Assembly: GCF_900177725.1 (NCBI RefSeq)
Contig: NZ_FXAT01000004.1
Coordinates: 62,001-126,000, forward strand
Source: Paraburkholderia susongensis
GTDB lineage: Bacteria > Pseudomonadota > Gammaproteobacteria > Burkholderiales > Burkholderiaceae
Length of the DNA: 64,000 nucleotides
Direction of reading: 5' to 3'
This document shows, piece by piece, positions 46,801 to 56,855 of this stretch (position 1 is the first letter of the stretch; each line of letters begins with the position of its first letter). Below the pieces are notes generated by a model. The model made no database searches, was not told the DNA's origin, and saw nothing but the letters and a program-made list of their open reading frames with translations. The translations under genes and the position numbers were made by a program.

Positions 46801-48101
46801 GATTCCGGCTTGCCGCGCTCCACTTCGATCACGTAGTTCGAGACGAGCCCGCGTGGATTGATGCGCACGAGCATGTTGAGGAAGCGCCGCGGCAGCGGCA
46901 GCGCACGGCTGAATTCGGCGAGGATGCCGAGATCGACGCGATCGCCGCTCACGCCCAGCAGTTGCCCGTGCTGTTGCGATGCGAGCCGGTAGCGGCCGTC
47001 GAGCGTCTGGAAATCGAGGATGCGCGTGAGCGGCGTGCCGTCCTCGAGCGGCGGCTGGCCGAGCTCGGCGCTCAGGTCCGAGAGCTGCAGCTTGTAATCG
47101 CCCTGGGCCGCCTCGACGCGCCAAAGGAAATGCGCGACCGGCACGAGCAGCTTCGGCTGCGTCGGGCGCACGCGCAGCGCGATGTCGGTGCCGCGCAGGC
47201 GGCCGCCCGCCGAGGTCATGCGGCCTTCGGCGAAGTCGATCCAGATTGCGTTGTCGATGCGCCCGGCGAACGTCTCGATCGGGAATGTGACGTAGCGCGC
47301 GAGCGTCGGCAGATCGACCGGGCCCGTCGACACGTACACCTCGCCGGTCCAGTTGATCGGCTTGCCGATCGCGGAGAGCGGCGCGTGCCGGAAGTGCGTG
47401 CGGAAATCGAGCGGGCCCTTCAGCACCTGGCCGTCGGGCGGCGCCTGCAGCGCCATGCGGTGGTCGTAGCCGTCGTTGAGGATCGCGATGCGAATGTCGC
47501 GCAGCGCGAGTTCCGGCGCCTTGTGCGTGGCGTCGCGCCAGCGCAGCACGCCGCCGCGCACGACGATCGCCTGCTGGCGCAGGAGCCACGTGGAGAGTGT
47601 GTCGTTGCCGCTGTGGCGGGTCGGCACCGGCACGCCCGCGACCGATATCACGCCGTCTTCGCTGCGCGAAACCAGCACGTCCGGCTTATCGACGATCAGG
47701 CTCGAAAGCGCCGGATGAAACTGCCAGAGCGAGCGCCACGAGACCGTAGCGGTGGCGTGCGGAATCGTCAGCGCGGCGTTGCCGTCGTGATCGCGGATGA
47801 CAAGGTTCGTAACATCGAGGCCCGGCTGAAAGCCGCTCCAGTGCGGCGCCAGCCGGCCGATCGTGAATGGCGTGCGCAGCTTCTCGGAGACCGCCGCTTC
47901 GATGCGCGGGCGGAACATGTCGATACGCGGCAGCACCACGTAGCGCAAGCTGAGGAACAGCCCCGTCGCGATGAAATAGAGGACGAGCGCGAGCGCGAGA
48001 ACCACGCGCAAAGTCCGGCGCAACACGATGTGGTCGCTTCCGCTCACATGCCGGACCTGCGCTGTTTCGTGCGGGGCGGCGGATTCGTTTCGCTCGGACA
48101 T
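43845..48101 (-). CDS. yhdP: YhdP-family AsmA-like intermembrane lipid transport protein
   Basis: A very large protein of 1,418 residues. Start at 48101 (MSERNESAAPHETAQ) is preferred over an ATG 18 codons upstream. One N-terminal transmembrane helix (about residues 30-52, TLRVVLALALVLYFIATGLFLSL) anchors a long repetitive beta-rich periplasmic region. The DUF3971 and AsmA-like C-terminal domain (MFDFKLDVKDAGALLERFG, GTAQIHNGIARTDDFRM) is followed by GLGALVADIALSHSVSHVFARDYAISGSW. In E. coli YhdP, TamB and YdbH form bridges for phospholipid transfer to the outer membrane. An Ala/Asn/Thr-rich linker near residues 1010-1035 (NGNASAPTASANAGTAAAAP) is probably disordered. It is divergent to glnE. 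Confidence 0.94.
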   Translation of the reverse strand: MSERNESAAPHETAQVRHVSGSDHIVLRRTLRVVLALALVLYFIATGLFLSLRYVVLPRIDMFRPRIEAAVSEKLRTPFTIGRLAPHWSGFQPGLDVTNLVIRDHDGNAALTIPHATATVSWRSLWQFHPALSSLIVDKPDVLVSRSEDGVISVAGVPVPTRHSGNDTLSTWLLRQQAIVVRGGVLRWRDATHKAPELALRDIRIAILNDGYDHRMALQAPPDGQVLKGPLDFRTHFRHAPLSAIGKPINWTGEVYVSTGPVDLPTLARYVTFPIETFAGRIDNAIWIDFAEGRMTSAGGRLRGTDIALRVRPTQPKLLVPVAHFLWRVEAAQGDYKLQLSDLSAELGQPPLEDGTPLTRILDFQTLDGRYRLASQQHGQLLGVSGDRVDLGILAEFSRALPLPRRFLNMLVRINPRGLVSNYVIEVERGKPESGEVGSDRRPEGAEPIERYRFKGDLQGISFAAQEPPPGLSPRGHPRAGIPGIENLWGNVDANEKGGHALLDTSNVAITLPGVFDDPRLKLDRLHGRADWTMGTKAAGDTHPAFSIKLADFAVSNADVAATATANYSNPGHGRGSLDLKADFERAQVTRIARYLPTSISEKLRIYLGHGLQAGVSRGGTIEVHGDLTKFPYSRDPDAGLFHIVAPFTGGKFDPTPYPPRNMRNGTPNVWPPLDGIDGVFELKQNVLRFDIDRGRYRRVALTGVNGRIDDLGTKSSNLVIQGNGRGPLADMLDYVNGSSLGIMARHQTEKIRADGSASLALKLTIPRTPKPHIGVEGALGFLNNRLSVDNVPPLSQLNGRVRFTEHTAQVERLSGQFLGGDMHANGGLRQNGTYALALNGHIAVDAARGLNLHGPAAQVFTRMSGSAPYALNVSGAKGRLPEVSANSDLTGLALDFPAPFNKPLGTPMPLHFAVNPSTAPGEAGLERADLTFGPVAAAYLLRYQPKVQPNTPPTVVRGAIGVNRPADLPSEGVVAAVDVKEFDADAWRALATQLRNNGNASAPTASANAGTAAAAPAAASAATPPAAPNPALTQFLPSRFALHIDTLTLLKRHWDNVIVGASHTDRTWQANIASSQVSGHVSWLPGVTRDSPGSLQARFARLVIPSVADKDLLGPAMSAPAQNMPSVDLVVDELIVHDRNIGRLAVNAHNFEENGVPVWQLDKFDVTNPAATLSATGNWRTSTEFGNSADETKPRRAMFDFKLDVKDAGALLERFGLPKTLKGGSGSLAGEAMWQGGPATIDYSTLNGKLALDLRHGQILKVDPGVATLLGVLSLQSLARIATLDFRDVIGEGLPFSSVTGTAQIHNGIARTDDFRMVTAPARAEMAGSVDIAQKTQDLHLHVVPTVSAGAGVIAATIVNPLFGLGALVADIALSHSVSHVFARDYAISGSWAKPHVERVTTERGKMDAPASTVEAH

Positions 48102-48333
48102 GCTGCGGCGGCTGGGCGTATGGTAGTTTTGCGAATTAACGACGAAATGTAACACACGGAAATGCGTCGGCGGACCTCCTGCAAACCCTGTCCACGTACC
48201 GACTTGCAGCCTCCGCCGGCCTGCCTGGCAAGGCGCTCCGGCGCGCTTCGCATCCGCTGCCCCGGCGGGTGCTGCCGTGCATCAGAACAACACCAGACAA
48301 CACCAGTCAAGCAACGAGCGAGCCAGATTTTTG

Positions 48334-51129
48334 ATGACCGACGCCACTCTCCTGAGTTCCAGCTATTCACACTATGCCGCGCGCGCCGTTGCGGCCCGTC
48401 CGCAACTCGTCGCGCAGGTGAGCGCGCTCGCCGCCGCGCCGCTCACGCGCGAGCGCATCGACGCCCGGCTCGACGTGTTGTGCGCCGAGGCGGCCGGCCC
48501 GGCCGGCGCGCCGTGCAACGAGGAGGCGCTCAAGAAGGCGCTGCGCCAGTTGCGCACCGAGGTGTTCTGCGCGGTGATGGAGCGCGATCTGGCCGGCGAG
48601 GCCGATATCGCCGAGGTGACCGGCGCGATGACCGATCTCGCGGAAACGACGATCCAGCGCGCGCTCGCGGTGCTCACCGCCGACCTCGAAGCGCTCTACG
48701 GCGAGCCGCGCGGCCCGCAGGGCGAGCGGCTCGCGCTCGGCGTGGTCGGCATGGGCAAGCTCGGCGGGCGCGAGCTGAACGTGTCGTCGGACATCGACCT
48801 GATCTTCGTTTATGAGGACGACGGCGAGACCGCCGGCGGCCAGCGCTCGCCGCTCGCGACGCAGGAGTTCTTCACGCGCCTCGGCAAGCGGCTGATCGGC
48901 GCGCTCGCCGAAGTGACCGCCGACGGCTACGTGTTTCGCGTCGACATGCGTCTGCGGCCGAACGGCGATTCGGGGCCGCTCGTGTGCAGCCTCGGCATGC
49001 TCGAGGAGTATTTCTACGTGCAGGGCCGCGAGTGGGAGCGCTATGCGTGGATCAAGGGCCGGCTCGTGTCGGAAGGCGGGAGCGCCGCGGCGCGGCGGCT
49101 GCAGAAGCAGCTCGATGCGATCGTCACGCCGTTCGTCTACCGGCGCTATCTCGACTTCGGCGTGATCAGCGCGATTCGCGCGCTGCACCTGCAGATTCGC
49201 CAGGAGGCGCAGCGCCGCGCCTCGATGCGGCCCGACAAGGCCGACGACATCAAGCTCGGGCGCGGCGGCATCCGCGAAATCGAATTCAGCGCGCAGGTGT
49301 TCCAGCTCATTCGCGGCGGCCAGGACGCGGGTTTTCGCGTGCGGCCGACGCTCGCCGTGCTGCGCCACGCGGCTACGCATGGGCTGATGGACCCGTCGGT
49401 GTGTGTGAAGCTGTCGCAGGCGTACCGGTTTCTGCGCGAACTCGAACACCGTCTGCAATACCGCAACGACGCGCAGACCCACGCGATGCCGGTCGATCCC
49501 GAGGAGCGCGCGGCGCTTGCGGGCTCGATGGGTTGCGACGACTACGCGGCGCTGATGACGAAACTCGACGCGCATCGCGAATTCGTCGAGCGGCAGTTCG
49601 ACCAGATTTTCGCCGACAAGGTGAGCGGCCGCGACGGCTGCGGCGCACCGGAAGACGGCGCGGCTGCGTGGGTCTGGAGCAGCGCGCTCGCCGACGACAG
49701 CGCCGACGAAGCGCTGCGCGCGCGCCTCGTCGAACTCGGCGTGGCCGAGCCCGGCGATCTGCTCGCGCGGCTGCGCGGGGTGTGGCGCTCGTCGCGCTAC
49801 GCGGGCTTGAACGAGCGCAGCCGCCAGCGCTTCGACATCGTCGCGCAGCGTGCGCTCGAAGCGGCGCGCACGCTGGAGCCGCCCGCCCGGCGCGGCGACA
49901 CCGTCGCGCGCTTTTTCGATCTGCTCGAAGCCGTGAGCCGGCGCGGCGCGTACCTTGCGCTGCTGACCGAGTATCCGCAGGCGCTGCACCAGGTGCTGTC
50001 GGTGCTCGGCGGTTCGCGCTGGGCGGCGGGCTACCTGATCCGCCATCCGCAACTGCTCGACGAACTGCTCGACGGCGAGGCGATCAACAGCCCGTTCGAC
50101 TGGGCCGAGTTCAAGCGCACGCTGCGCCGGCGGCTCGCGGCCGCCGACGGCGTGGAGCAGCAGATGGACCTGCTGCGCCACGCGCACCAGGCCGAAGTGT
50201 TCCGCATTCTGCTGATCGATCTGGCCGGCAAGCTCTCCGTCGAGCACGTGAGCGACCGGCTCTCCGAGCTGGCCGACGCGGTACTCGACGTCACGCTCGA
50301 AGCCGTCTGGAAGCAGTTGGCGAAACGGCATCGCGACGAGCCGCGTTTCGCGGTGATCGCGTACGGCAAGCTCGGCGGCAAGGAGTTGGGCTACGCGTCC
50401 GACCTCGACCTGATCTTCCTCTACGACGACCCCGACGATGCCGCCGCCGACATCTACGCGACCTACACGCGCCGTCTGATTACCTGGCTCACGACCGCCA
50501 CGGGCGCCGGCACGCTGTTCGACATCGACCTGCGGTTGCGGCCGAACGGCGAGTCGGGCCTGCTGGTCACCGATCTCGACGCGTTTCGCCGCTACCAGTT
50601 GCGCGAGGGCGACGCGGCGAACACCGCGTGGGTCTGGGAGCACCAGGCGCTGACGCGCGCGCGTTACTGCGCGGGCGACGCCGGGATCGGCGCGAAGTTC
50701 GAGGCGATCCGCGAACAGGTGCTGACCACGCCACGCGAGGCGGCGCCGCTCGCGAAGGAGATCGTCGAGATGCGCGAGCGCGTCGGGGCGGGGCATCCGA
50801 ACCATACGCCGGAGCTGTTCGACCTCAAGCACGATCGCGGCGGCATGGTCGATATCGAATTCACGGTGCAGTACTGGGTGCTGTTGCACGCGGCGAGCGA
50901 CCCCGAGCTGATCCGCAACACCGGCAACATCGCGTTGCTGCGCGAAGTGTCGCGTTTCGGGCTGATGAGCGAGGCGGAAGCGGAGACGGTCGGCGCGGCG
51001 TATCGCACGTACCGCAAGCTGCAGCACACGCTGCGGCTCGACGGGATGGAGAAGGCGCGGGTCGATCCGGCGCGGGTGAGCACCGAGCGTGAGGCGGTGC
51101 TGGCGCTGTGGAAGAGGGTGTTCGGGTGA
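48334..51129 (+). CDS. glnE: Glutamine-synthetase adenylyltransferase/deadenylase
   Basis: A 931-residue GlnE with two nucleotidyltransferase domains. The first has GMGKLGGRELNVSSDIDLIFVYE near residue 140, and the second has AYGKLGGKELGYASDLDLIFLYD near residue 680. Each has the G-K-L-G-G and D-x-D pattern. The N-terminal half removes and the C-terminal half adds AMP on glutamine synthetase, controlled by PII proteins. ATG at 48334 gives MTDATLLSSSYSHYAAR; length is close to E. coli (946). It is divergent from yhdP over 232 bp without clear promoter motifs. Confidence 0.97.
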   Translation: MTDATLLSSSYSHYAARAVAARPQLVAQVSALAAAPLTRERIDARLDVLCAEAAGPAGAPCNEEALKKALRQLRTEVFCAVMERDLAGEADIAEVTGAMTDLAETTIQRALAVLTADLEALYGEPRGPQGERLALGVVGMGKLGGRELNVSSDIDLIFVYEDDGETAGGQRSPLATQEFFTRLGKRLIGALAEVTADGYVFRVDMRLRPNGDSGPLVCSLGMLEEYFYVQGREWERYAWIKGRLVSEGGSAAARRLQKQLDAIVTPFVYRRYLDFGVISAIRALHLQIRQEAQRRASMRPDKADDIKLGRGGIREIEFSAQVFQLIRGGQDAGFRVRPTLAVLRHAATHGLMDPSVCVKLSQAYRFLRELEHRLQYRNDAQTHAMPVDPEERAALAGSMGCDDYAALMTKLDAHREFVERQFDQIFADKVSGRDGCGAPEDGAAAWVWSSALADDSADEALRARLVELGVAEPGDLLARLRGVWRSSRYAGLNERSRQRFDIVAQRALEAARTLEPPARRGDTVARFFDLLEAVSRRGAYLALLTEYPQALHQVLSVLGGSRWAAGYLIRHPQLLDELLDGEAINSPFDWAEFKRTLRRRLAAADGVEQQMDLLRHAHQAEVFRILLIDLAGKLSVEHVSDRLSELADAVLDVTLEAVWKQLAKRHRDEPRFAVIAYGKLGGKELGYASDLDLIFLYDDPDDAAADIYATYTRRLITWLTTATGAGTLFDIDLRLRPNGESGLLVTDLDAFRRYQLREGDAANTAWVWEHQALTRARYCAGDAGIGAKFEAIREQVLTTPREAAPLAKEIVEMRERVGAGHPNHTPELFDLKHDRGGMVDIEFTVQYWVLLHAASDPELIRNTGNIALLREVSRFGLMSEAEAETVGAAYRTYRKLQHTLRLDGMEKARVDPARVSTEREAVLALWKRVFG

Positions 51130-51243
51130 TGAGGTGAGGCGCGGGGGCCAGGATGCGGGGGCTGTCCGCGCCAACTTGCCTGGGGCTGCCTGATTCTGCC
51201 TGAGCCTGCTTAAGGCTGCTCGAGCCACGACTTAAACCGCGAC

Positions 51244-52911
51244 CTAAGCCGCCAGCATTTCCTTCGCGTGCTTGCGCGTGGTCGCCGTGATTTCAAGACC
51301 GCCGAGCATCCGCGCGACTTCCTCGATGCGGCTCGCCTTGTCAAGCGAAGTCACGCTGCTCACTGTGCCGCCCTGGCCGTTGCCCGTCTTCGCGACCTGG
51401 AAATGATGATCGCCGCGCGCGGCGACCTGCGGCAGGTGAGTCACGCACAGCACCTGGCGCGCCTCACCGAGTTGATGCAGCAACCGCCCGACCACTTCGG
51501 CGACACCGCCGCCGATGCCGGTGTCCACTTCGTCGAAGATCAGCGTGGGCGTCGGGCTCGCCGCGCTCGCGATGACCGCGAGCGCGAGGCTGATACGCGC
51601 GAGTTCACCGCCCGAGGCGACCTTCGCGAGTGGCCGCAGCGGCACGCCGGCATGCCCGGCCACGCGGAATTCGATCTGCTCGAGTCCATGCGCGCCGCCT
51701 TCCGGCAGCGGCACGAGCGCGACTTCGAAGCTGCCGCCTTTCATCGACAGTTCCTGCATGCCGGTCGTGACCGCTTCGCCGAGCGCCTTGCCCGCCTTGG
51801 CGCGCGCCTTCGAGAGTTTTTTGGCCTCGGCGAGGAACGCTTCCTTCGCCTGCGCCTCGGCGGCGCGCAGGCCTTCGAGGTCGGCGGCCGCGTCGAGCGC
51901 GGCCAGTTGCGCCCGACGCGCCTCGTGTTCTTCCGGCAGCGTTTCCGCTTGCAGGCGGAATTTGCGCGCGGCCGAGTGCAGCGCATCGAGGCGCTTTTCG
52001 ACCCGCGCGAGCCGGTCGGGATCGAGTTCGAGCTTCTGCGCGTAATGACTCAGCGAATAGGCCGCTTCCTGCAACTGGATTTCAGCCGGTTCGAGCGCGG
52101 CCAGCACGTCGTTCAGAGCCGGGTCGATCTCCGCGAGATCGCGCATCTTCGAGACGATCGAGCCGAGGTGCGCGATCATCGCCTCGTCCGATTCGGACAG
52201 CGCGCCGAGCGCGCCCTGCACGCCGTCGATCAGATTGGCCGAATGCGACAGCCGCTTATGCTCGGCGTTGACCTCTTCCCATTCGCCGGGCTGGGGCGCG
52301 AGCTTGTCGAGTTCGGCGAGCTGCCATGCGAGACGCTCGCGCTCGAGTTGCAGTTCGCGGTCGCGGGTCTGTGCGTGCTCGACTGCCTGAGCCTTCTCGC
52401 GCCACGTGCGCCATGCGCGCGTGACCACGGCTGCGGTGTCGGAGAGGCCCGCGTGCGTGTCGAACAGCTCGCGTTGCGCGTCCGGGCGCATCAGCAACTG
52501 GTGCGCGTGCTGGCCGTGAATATCGACAAGCATTTCGCCGACCTCGCGCAGTTGCGCGAGCGTTGCCGCCGTGCCGTTGATGAACGCGCGCGAGCGGCCG
52601 CTCACGTCGACCACGCGCCGCAGCATGACCGTGCCGCCGTGCTGGCCGTCGTCGGCCGCGCCGAGCGCCTGCGCGTCGAGCCATGCGTCGACCTGCGCGT
52701 GCGTCTCGAACTCGGCGGTGATGTCGGCGCGGCTCTCGCCGGTGCGCACCACGCTCGCATCGGCGCGGGCGCCGAGCGCGAGCGCGAGTGCGTCGATCAG
52801 AATCGACTTGCCGGCGCCGGTTTCGCCCGAGAAAACGGTAAAGCCGCTGTCGAATTCGAGGTCGAGCGCGGCGACGATGACGAAGTCGCGTATCGAGAGA
52901 TGGCGAAGCAT
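51244..52911 (-). CDS. recN: DNA repair protein RecN
   Basis: A 555-residue SMC-like ATPase for double-strand-break repair. Walker A GETGAGKS is at residues 29-36. The central ~250 residues are coiled coil interrupted by a hinge. The C-terminal ABC signature/Walker B region includes GGELARISLALAVIAS and LIFDEVDTGIGG. ATG at 52911 (MLRHLSIRDFVIV) is the family start. It lies 73 bp downstream of nadK in the same direction, a common pairing. No SOS box was identified in the short upstream region. Confidence 0.97.
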   Translation of the reverse strand: MLRHLSIRDFVIVAALDLEFDSGFTVFSGETGAGKSILIDALALALGARADASVVRTGESRADITAEFETHAQVDAWLDAQALGAADDGQHGGTVMLRRVVDVSGRSRAFINGTAATLAQLREVGEMLVDIHGQHAHQLLMRPDAQRELFDTHAGLSDTAAVVTRAWRTWREKAQAVEHAQTRDRELQLERERLAWQLAELDKLAPQPGEWEEVNAEHKRLSHSANLIDGVQGALGALSESDEAMIAHLGSIVSKMRDLAEIDPALNDVLAALEPAEIQLQEAAYSLSHYAQKLELDPDRLARVEKRLDALHSAARKFRLQAETLPEEHEARRAQLAALDAAADLEGLRAAEAQAKEAFLAEAKKLSKARAKAGKALGEAVTTGMQELSMKGGSFEVALVPLPEGGAHGLEQIEFRVAGHAGVPLRPLAKVASGGELARISLALAVIASAASPTPTLIFDEVDTGIGGGVAEVVGRLLHQLGEARQVLCVTHLPQVAARGDHHFQVAKTGNGQGGTVSSVTSLDKASRIEEVARMLGGLEITATTRKHAKEMLAA

Positions 52912-52984
52912 GGAAGTCGTGTGGTGAGCTTGAGGTTCAGGTGTCAACCGCGGCGGCAGGCGTGCTCGGGCATGGCTGCGCCGC

Positions 52985-53887
52985 TCAGGGCTTGGAGTCT
53001 TCTTCGTGCGACGGGTACTCGTGCCAGTGCAGCTTCTTGCGCAGCGTCGCGTAATAGCTGTAGCCGACCGGATGCAGCATCGGCACCGTGTGGCGCGAGC
53101 GGCGCACTTCGATCGTGTCGCCGAGCGCCAGCGAGGTGAACGACTGCATGTCGAAATTGACGTTCACTTCGCGCCCGGAAACGATCTGGATGCTGACCTT
53201 CGAGTCGTCCGGCAGTACGATCGGCCGATTCGACAACGCGTGCGGCGCGATCGGCACGAGCACGAAGCCTTGCAACTGCGGATGCAGGATCGGTCCTTGC
53301 GAGGACAGCGCGTAAGCGGTCGAGCCGGTTGGCGTCGCGACGATCAGGCCGTCCGAGCGCTGGTTGTACATGAAGCGCCCGTCCACCGACACGCGCAGCT
53401 CCGCCATGCCCGAGAAGCCGCTGCGGTTGACCACCACGTCGTTGAAGGCGAGCGCATGGTAGATCGGAGTGCCGTCGCGCATGATGCGTGCTTCGAGCAG
53501 CACGCGTTCCTCGCGCTCGAAATTGCCGGAGAGCATCTGCGGGACGGTCTCCTGCATGTCGGAGATCGGGATGTCCGTGATGAAGCCGAGCCGCCCGTGA
53601 TTGATGCCGATCAGCGGCGTGCGGTAAGGCGCGAGCTGGCGGCCGATGCCGAGCATCGTGCCGTCGCCGCCGAGCACCACCGCGACGTCCGCGCGCGCGC
53701 CGATCTCGGCAGGCCGCAGCGCCGGATAGTCGGTCACGCCGATTTCGGCGGCGGTGTTGGCTTCGAACACGACTTCGAAGCCAAGCTTCGCGATGCACGA
53801 GGCGAGCGCGGTGAGCGGCTCGCTGATGCCCGGCGTGTTGTTGCGCCCGACGAGCGCGACGGTCTTGAACTGGCTGGTCACTTGCAT
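52985..53887 (-). CDS. nadK: NAD kinase
   Basis: A 300-residue NAD kinase making NADP. The GGDG motif is at residues 73-76 ([14 protein letters not shown]), followed by [13 protein letters not shown] and the NAD site with [19 protein letters not shown] at 53887 ([17 protein letters not shown]) is the family start; an upstream ATG adds 41 non-conserved residues. It is divergent from hrcA (279 bp between starts) and upstream of recN. The order recN-nadK-hrcA is conserved in many proteobacteria. Confidence 0.97.
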   Translation of the reverse strand: MQVTSQFKTVALVGRNNTPGISEPLTALASCIAKLGFEVVFEANTAAEIGVTDYPALRPAEIGARADVAVVLGGDGTMLGIGRQLAPYRTPLIGINHGRLGFITDIPISDMQETVPQMLSGNFEREERVLLEARIMRDGTPIYHALAFNDVVVNRSGFSGMAELRVSVDGRFMYNQRSDGLIVATPTGSTAYALSSQGPILHPQLQGFVLVPIAPHALSNRPIVLPDDSKVSIQIVSGREVNVNFDMQSFTSLALGDTIEVRRSRHTVPMLHPVGYSYYATLRKKLHWHEYPSHEEDSKP

Positions 53888-54166
53888 GCCGGCATTACAC
53901 CATAGGTAGGGCCTGAAAAGAACCGCAGACAGACCCGGTGGCGGGCCGGTGCACGCGGGCCTTCGGCGCATGTCGCGATTATCGTTAGAATGGTGAAGAC
54001 CTGATGACATGCTTGCCGGTTAAAGTGCGGTGTGGCGTGCAGCCAGCAGCCTGGCGCCGTGTGCAAGCGCAGCCGCGCAGCGCGCCCGCAGGCGGCGAGG
54101 CATCGGCCGGGAGCGGGCGCCGTGCGTGCTCGCGGTAGTCGAGCCATTGAGCTAAAATTTTCCGTC

Positions 54167-55186
54167 ATGCTAGATCCTCGCGCACAAACCCTCCTCAAAA
54201 CGCTGATTGAGCGCTACATCGCCGAAGGTCAGCCGGTCGGCTCGCGCACGCTGTCACGTTATTCGGGCCTCGAGCTGAGTCCGGCCACGATTCGCAACGT
54301 GATGTCCGATCTCGAGGATCTGGGGCTCGTGATCAGTCCGCATACGTCGGCGGGGCGCATTCCGACGCCGCGCGGCTACCGGCTCTTCGTCGACACGATG
54401 CTGACGGTCGAATCCGCCGCCGACGAAGAAGCGGTGATGCGCACCATCAAGACCACGCTGCAGGCGGGCGAGCCGCAAAAAATCGTCGCCGCGGCGGCGA
54501 GCGTGCTGTCCAGCCTCTCGCAGTTCGCCGGCGTCGTGCTTACGCCGCGCCGCAGCCACGTGTTCAAGCAGATCGAGTTCATGCGCCTGTCCGACAAGCG
54601 CATCCTGCTCATCATCGTGACGCCCGAAGGCGACGTGCAGAACCGCATCCTCGCCACTCAGCGCGACTTCTCGCCGTCGCAACTGGTCGAGGCGTCCAAT
54701 TACATCAATGCGCATTTCGCGGGCCTCTCGTTCGACGAAGTGCGGCGCCGCCTGCGCGAGGAAATCGACGAGTTGCGCGGCGACATGACCTCGCTGATGC
54801 ATGCAGCCGTCACCGCGAGCACCGACGAATCCGATACCGGCGAGACCGTGCTGATCTCGGGCGAGCGCAATCTGCTCGAAGTCGCCGATCTTTCGTCGGA
54901 CATGGCGCGCCTGCGCAAGCTGTTCGATGTGTTCGACCAGAAGACCAGCCTCCTTCAGTTGCTCGACGTGTCGAGTCACGCGGCGGGCGTGCAAATATTC
55001 ATCGGCGGCGAATCGACTCTCGTGCCGATCGAGGAAATGAGCGTCGTCACCGCGCCGTACGAGGTGAACGGCAAGATCGTCGGCACGCTCGGCGTGATCG
55101 GGCCGACCCGCATGGCCTACAACCGCGTGATTCCGATCGTCGACATCACCGCGCGGCTGCTCTCCATGACCTTGAGCCAGAAATAA
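54167..55186 (+). CDS. hrcA: Heat-inducible transcription repressor HrcA
   Basis: A 339-residue HrcA. The N-terminal winged helix ([47 protein letters not shown]) is followed by [20 protein letters not shown] and the GAF-like effector domain. HrcA binds CIRCE elements, typically before groESL, and is kept active by GroEL. Start at 54167 ([13 protein letters not shown]) follows TAAAATTTTCC with a -10-like TAAAAT at 54153. It is upstream of hemH-hslR-grpE-dnaK-dnaJ in the same direction. A CIRCE-like short-spacer repeat lies at the dnaK promoter (58203). Confidence 0.96.
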   Translation: MLDPRAQTLLKTLIERYIAEGQPVGSRTLSRYSGLELSPATIRNVMSDLEDLGLVISPHTSAGRIPTPRGYRLFVDTMLTVESAADEEAVMRTIKTTLQAGEPQKIVAAAASVLSSLSQFAGVVLTPRRSHVFKQIEFMRLSDKRILLIIVTPEGDVQNRILATQRDFSPSQLVEASNYINAHFAGLSFDEVRRRLREEIDELRGDMTSLMHAAVTASTDESDTGETVLISGERNLLEVADLSSDMARLRKLFDVFDQKTSLLQLLDVSSHAAGVQIFIGGESTLVPIEEMSVVTAPYEVNGKIVGTLGVIGPTRMAYNRVIPIVDITARLLSMTLSQK

Positions 55187-55368
55187 TCTGCGCCGGCCGC
55201 TGCGCGCCTGCGTTGCCGCGGGCCGTGCCGGCAATGATGCGCGACGGCGCGCGGACTGCCAATCGTCCGAATGGCCAGGGGGCTTGGCGGCGCCGCGCGT
55301 GACCTGCGCCGCTATAATGAATCTCCACTGAATCGACTTCCCGCGTGAAGCGGTTACTTCTGTTGCCT

Positions 55369-56439
55369 ATGCGCTTCGACCTCGAGCGGCCTTCCCAGAA
55401 CGCTTCGTCGCATCGCGTCGCCGTGTTGCTGATCAATCTCGGCACGCCCGACGCGCCGACGCCGCGCGCGGTGCGCCGCTATCTCGCCCAGTTTCTGTCC
55501 GATCCGCGCGTGGTCGAAATTCCGGCGCTGCTCTGGCAGATCATTCTGCGTCTGCTGATTTTGCCGTCTCGCGGCCGCAGTTCCGCGAAGAAGTACGCGG
55601 CGGTCTGGATGCCCGAGGGCTCGCCGCTGCGCGTGCATACGGAAAAGCAGGTGGAAGGCTTGCGCCATCTGCTGCAGGTGAACGACTACACGGTGCTCGT
55701 CGACTACGCGATGCGCTACGGCACGCCCGGCATTCCGGCGATGCTGAACCAGTTGAAGCTCGCGGGCGCCGAGCGCGTGCTGCTGATGCCGATGTATCCG
55801 CAATACTCGGCGTCGACCACCGCCACCGCTTTCGACGACGCCTTTTCGGCACTGAAGCGCATGCGCAACCAGCCGGAAATCCGCACGGTGCGCCAGTACG
55901 CCGATCATCCGGCGTACATCGCGGCGCTCGCCGCGCAGGTGCGCCATTACTGGCATCAGCACGGCCGCCCCGACTTCGCGGCAGGCGACAAGCTGGTGCT
56001 CAGTTTTCACGGCGTGCCCAAGCGCACCCTCGATCTCGGCGACCCCTACCACGAGCAATGCCAGCAGACCGGTACGCTGCTTATGCAGGCGCTCGAGCTC
56101 ACGCCGGTCGAATGCCGCATCACGTTCCAGTCGCGCTTCGGCAAGGCCGAGTGGCTGCAGCCCTACACGGCGCCCACGCTCAAGGAGTTGGGCGCGGCCG
56201 GCGTGCGGCGTGCCGACGTGTTCTGTCCGGGCTTTACCGCCGATTGCCTCGAAACGATCGAGGAAGTCGGCATGGAAGTGCGTGACGAGTTTCTGCACGC
56301 GGGCGGCAAGGAGTTTCACCGGATCGCGTGCCTGAATGCGTCGCAGCCCTGGATCGCCGCGCTCGGCGAAATCGTCGCGCAGAATCTGCAGGGCTGGCCG
56401 GTGCAGGCGGTGCCGGTGCCGCACACCACAGGAGCTTGA
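55369..56439 (+). CDS. hemH: Ferrochelatase
   Basis: A 356-residue ferrochelatase inserting Fe(II) into protoporphyrin IX at the membrane. Motifs include [71 protein letters not shown] (catalytic His) and [20 protein letters not shown] (Glu). ATG at 55369 ([11 protein letters not shown]) matches Burkholderia family starts; a GTG eight codons upstream is an alternative. It lies 8 bp before hslR, so the two are co-transcribed. Confidence 0.96.
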   Translation: MRFDLERPSQNASSHRVAVLLINLGTPDAPTPRAVRRYLAQFLSDPRVVEIPALLWQIILRLLILPSRGRSSAKKYAAVWMPEGSPLRVHTEKQVEGLRHLLQVNDYTVLVDYAMRYGTPGIPAMLNQLKLAGAERVLLMPMYPQYSASTTATAFDDAFSALKRMRNQPEIRTVRQYADHPAYIAALAAQVRHYWHQHGRPDFAAGDKLVLSFHGVPKRTLDLGDPYHEQCQQTGTLLMQALELTPVECRITFQSRFGKAEWLQPYTAPTLKELGAAGVRRADVFCPGFTADCLETIEEVGMEVRDEFLHAGGKEFHRIACLNASQPWIAALGEIVAQNLQGWPVQAVPVPHTTGA

Positions 56440-56447
56440 ATACGCCG

Positions 56448-56855
56448 ATGAATTACCGCATTTCAACCGAACCGGGCGCGAAACTGCGCATCGACAAATG
56501 GCTGTGGGCGGCGCGCTTTTTCAAGACGCGTTCGCTGGCGGCCGACGCGGTCGAGAAAGGGCGGGTGCGCATCGGCGGAGCGGTCGTCAAGCCGGCCAAG
56601 GAGGTGCGCGTTGGCGATCTCGTCGAGGTCGAGATCGAGCACATCGTGTGGCAGGTGGAAGTGCTGGGCGTGTGTGACGTGCGCGGCCCGGCAAGCGTCG
56701 CGCAGACGCTCTATGCGGAAACCGGGGAGAGCAAGGTGAAGCGGCAGGTCGAGCACGAACGGCGCAGGATGTATCGCGAGCCGGCCGCCGCGTTGCATGG
56801 GCGGCCGACCAAGCGCGACCGGCGCTCTATCGACAGATTTTCAGATGGGGATTGA
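56448..56855 (+). CDS. hslR: Heat-shock ribosome-associated protein Hsp15 (S4 domain)
   Basis: A 135-residue protein with an N-terminal S4 RNA-binding domain (LRIDKWLWAARFFKTRSLAADAVEKGRVRIGGAVVKPAKEVRVGDLV) and a basic C-terminal tail (KRQVEHERRRMYREPAA, RPTKRDRRS). This is the layout of E. coli Hsp15, which recycles stalled 50S subunits carrying peptidyl-tRNA. GGAGCTTG precedes the ATG. It is in the middle of the heat-shock cluster. The last 29 bases overlap the opposite-strand small ORF at 56827-56988. Confidence 0.93.
   Translation: MNYRISTEPGAKLRIDKWLWAARFFKTRSLAADAVEKGRVRIGGAVVKPAKEVRVGDLVEVEIEHIVWQVEVLGVCDVRGPASVAQTLYAETGESKVKRQVEHERRRMYREPAAALHGRPTKRDRRSIDRFSDGD

Noticed and set aside
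43812..48152. Very long open frame on the plus strand opposite yhdP (over 1,400 codons)
   Set aside because: Composition is Arg/His/Ala/Glu-rich, there is no ribosome site, and it mirrors the GC-rich codon positions of yhdP. The minus-strand frame has a transmembrane anchor and YhdP domains.
48367..51228. Long minus-strand frame opposite glnE
   Set aside because: It is a compositional shadow of glnE, rich in Arg/Ala/His. Both GlnE catalytic domains are on the plus strand.
54010..54166. CIRCE operator in front of hrcA
   Set aside because: No TTAGCACTC...GAGTGCTAA pattern or close variant was seen between nadK and hrcA; only a -10-like TAAAAT.
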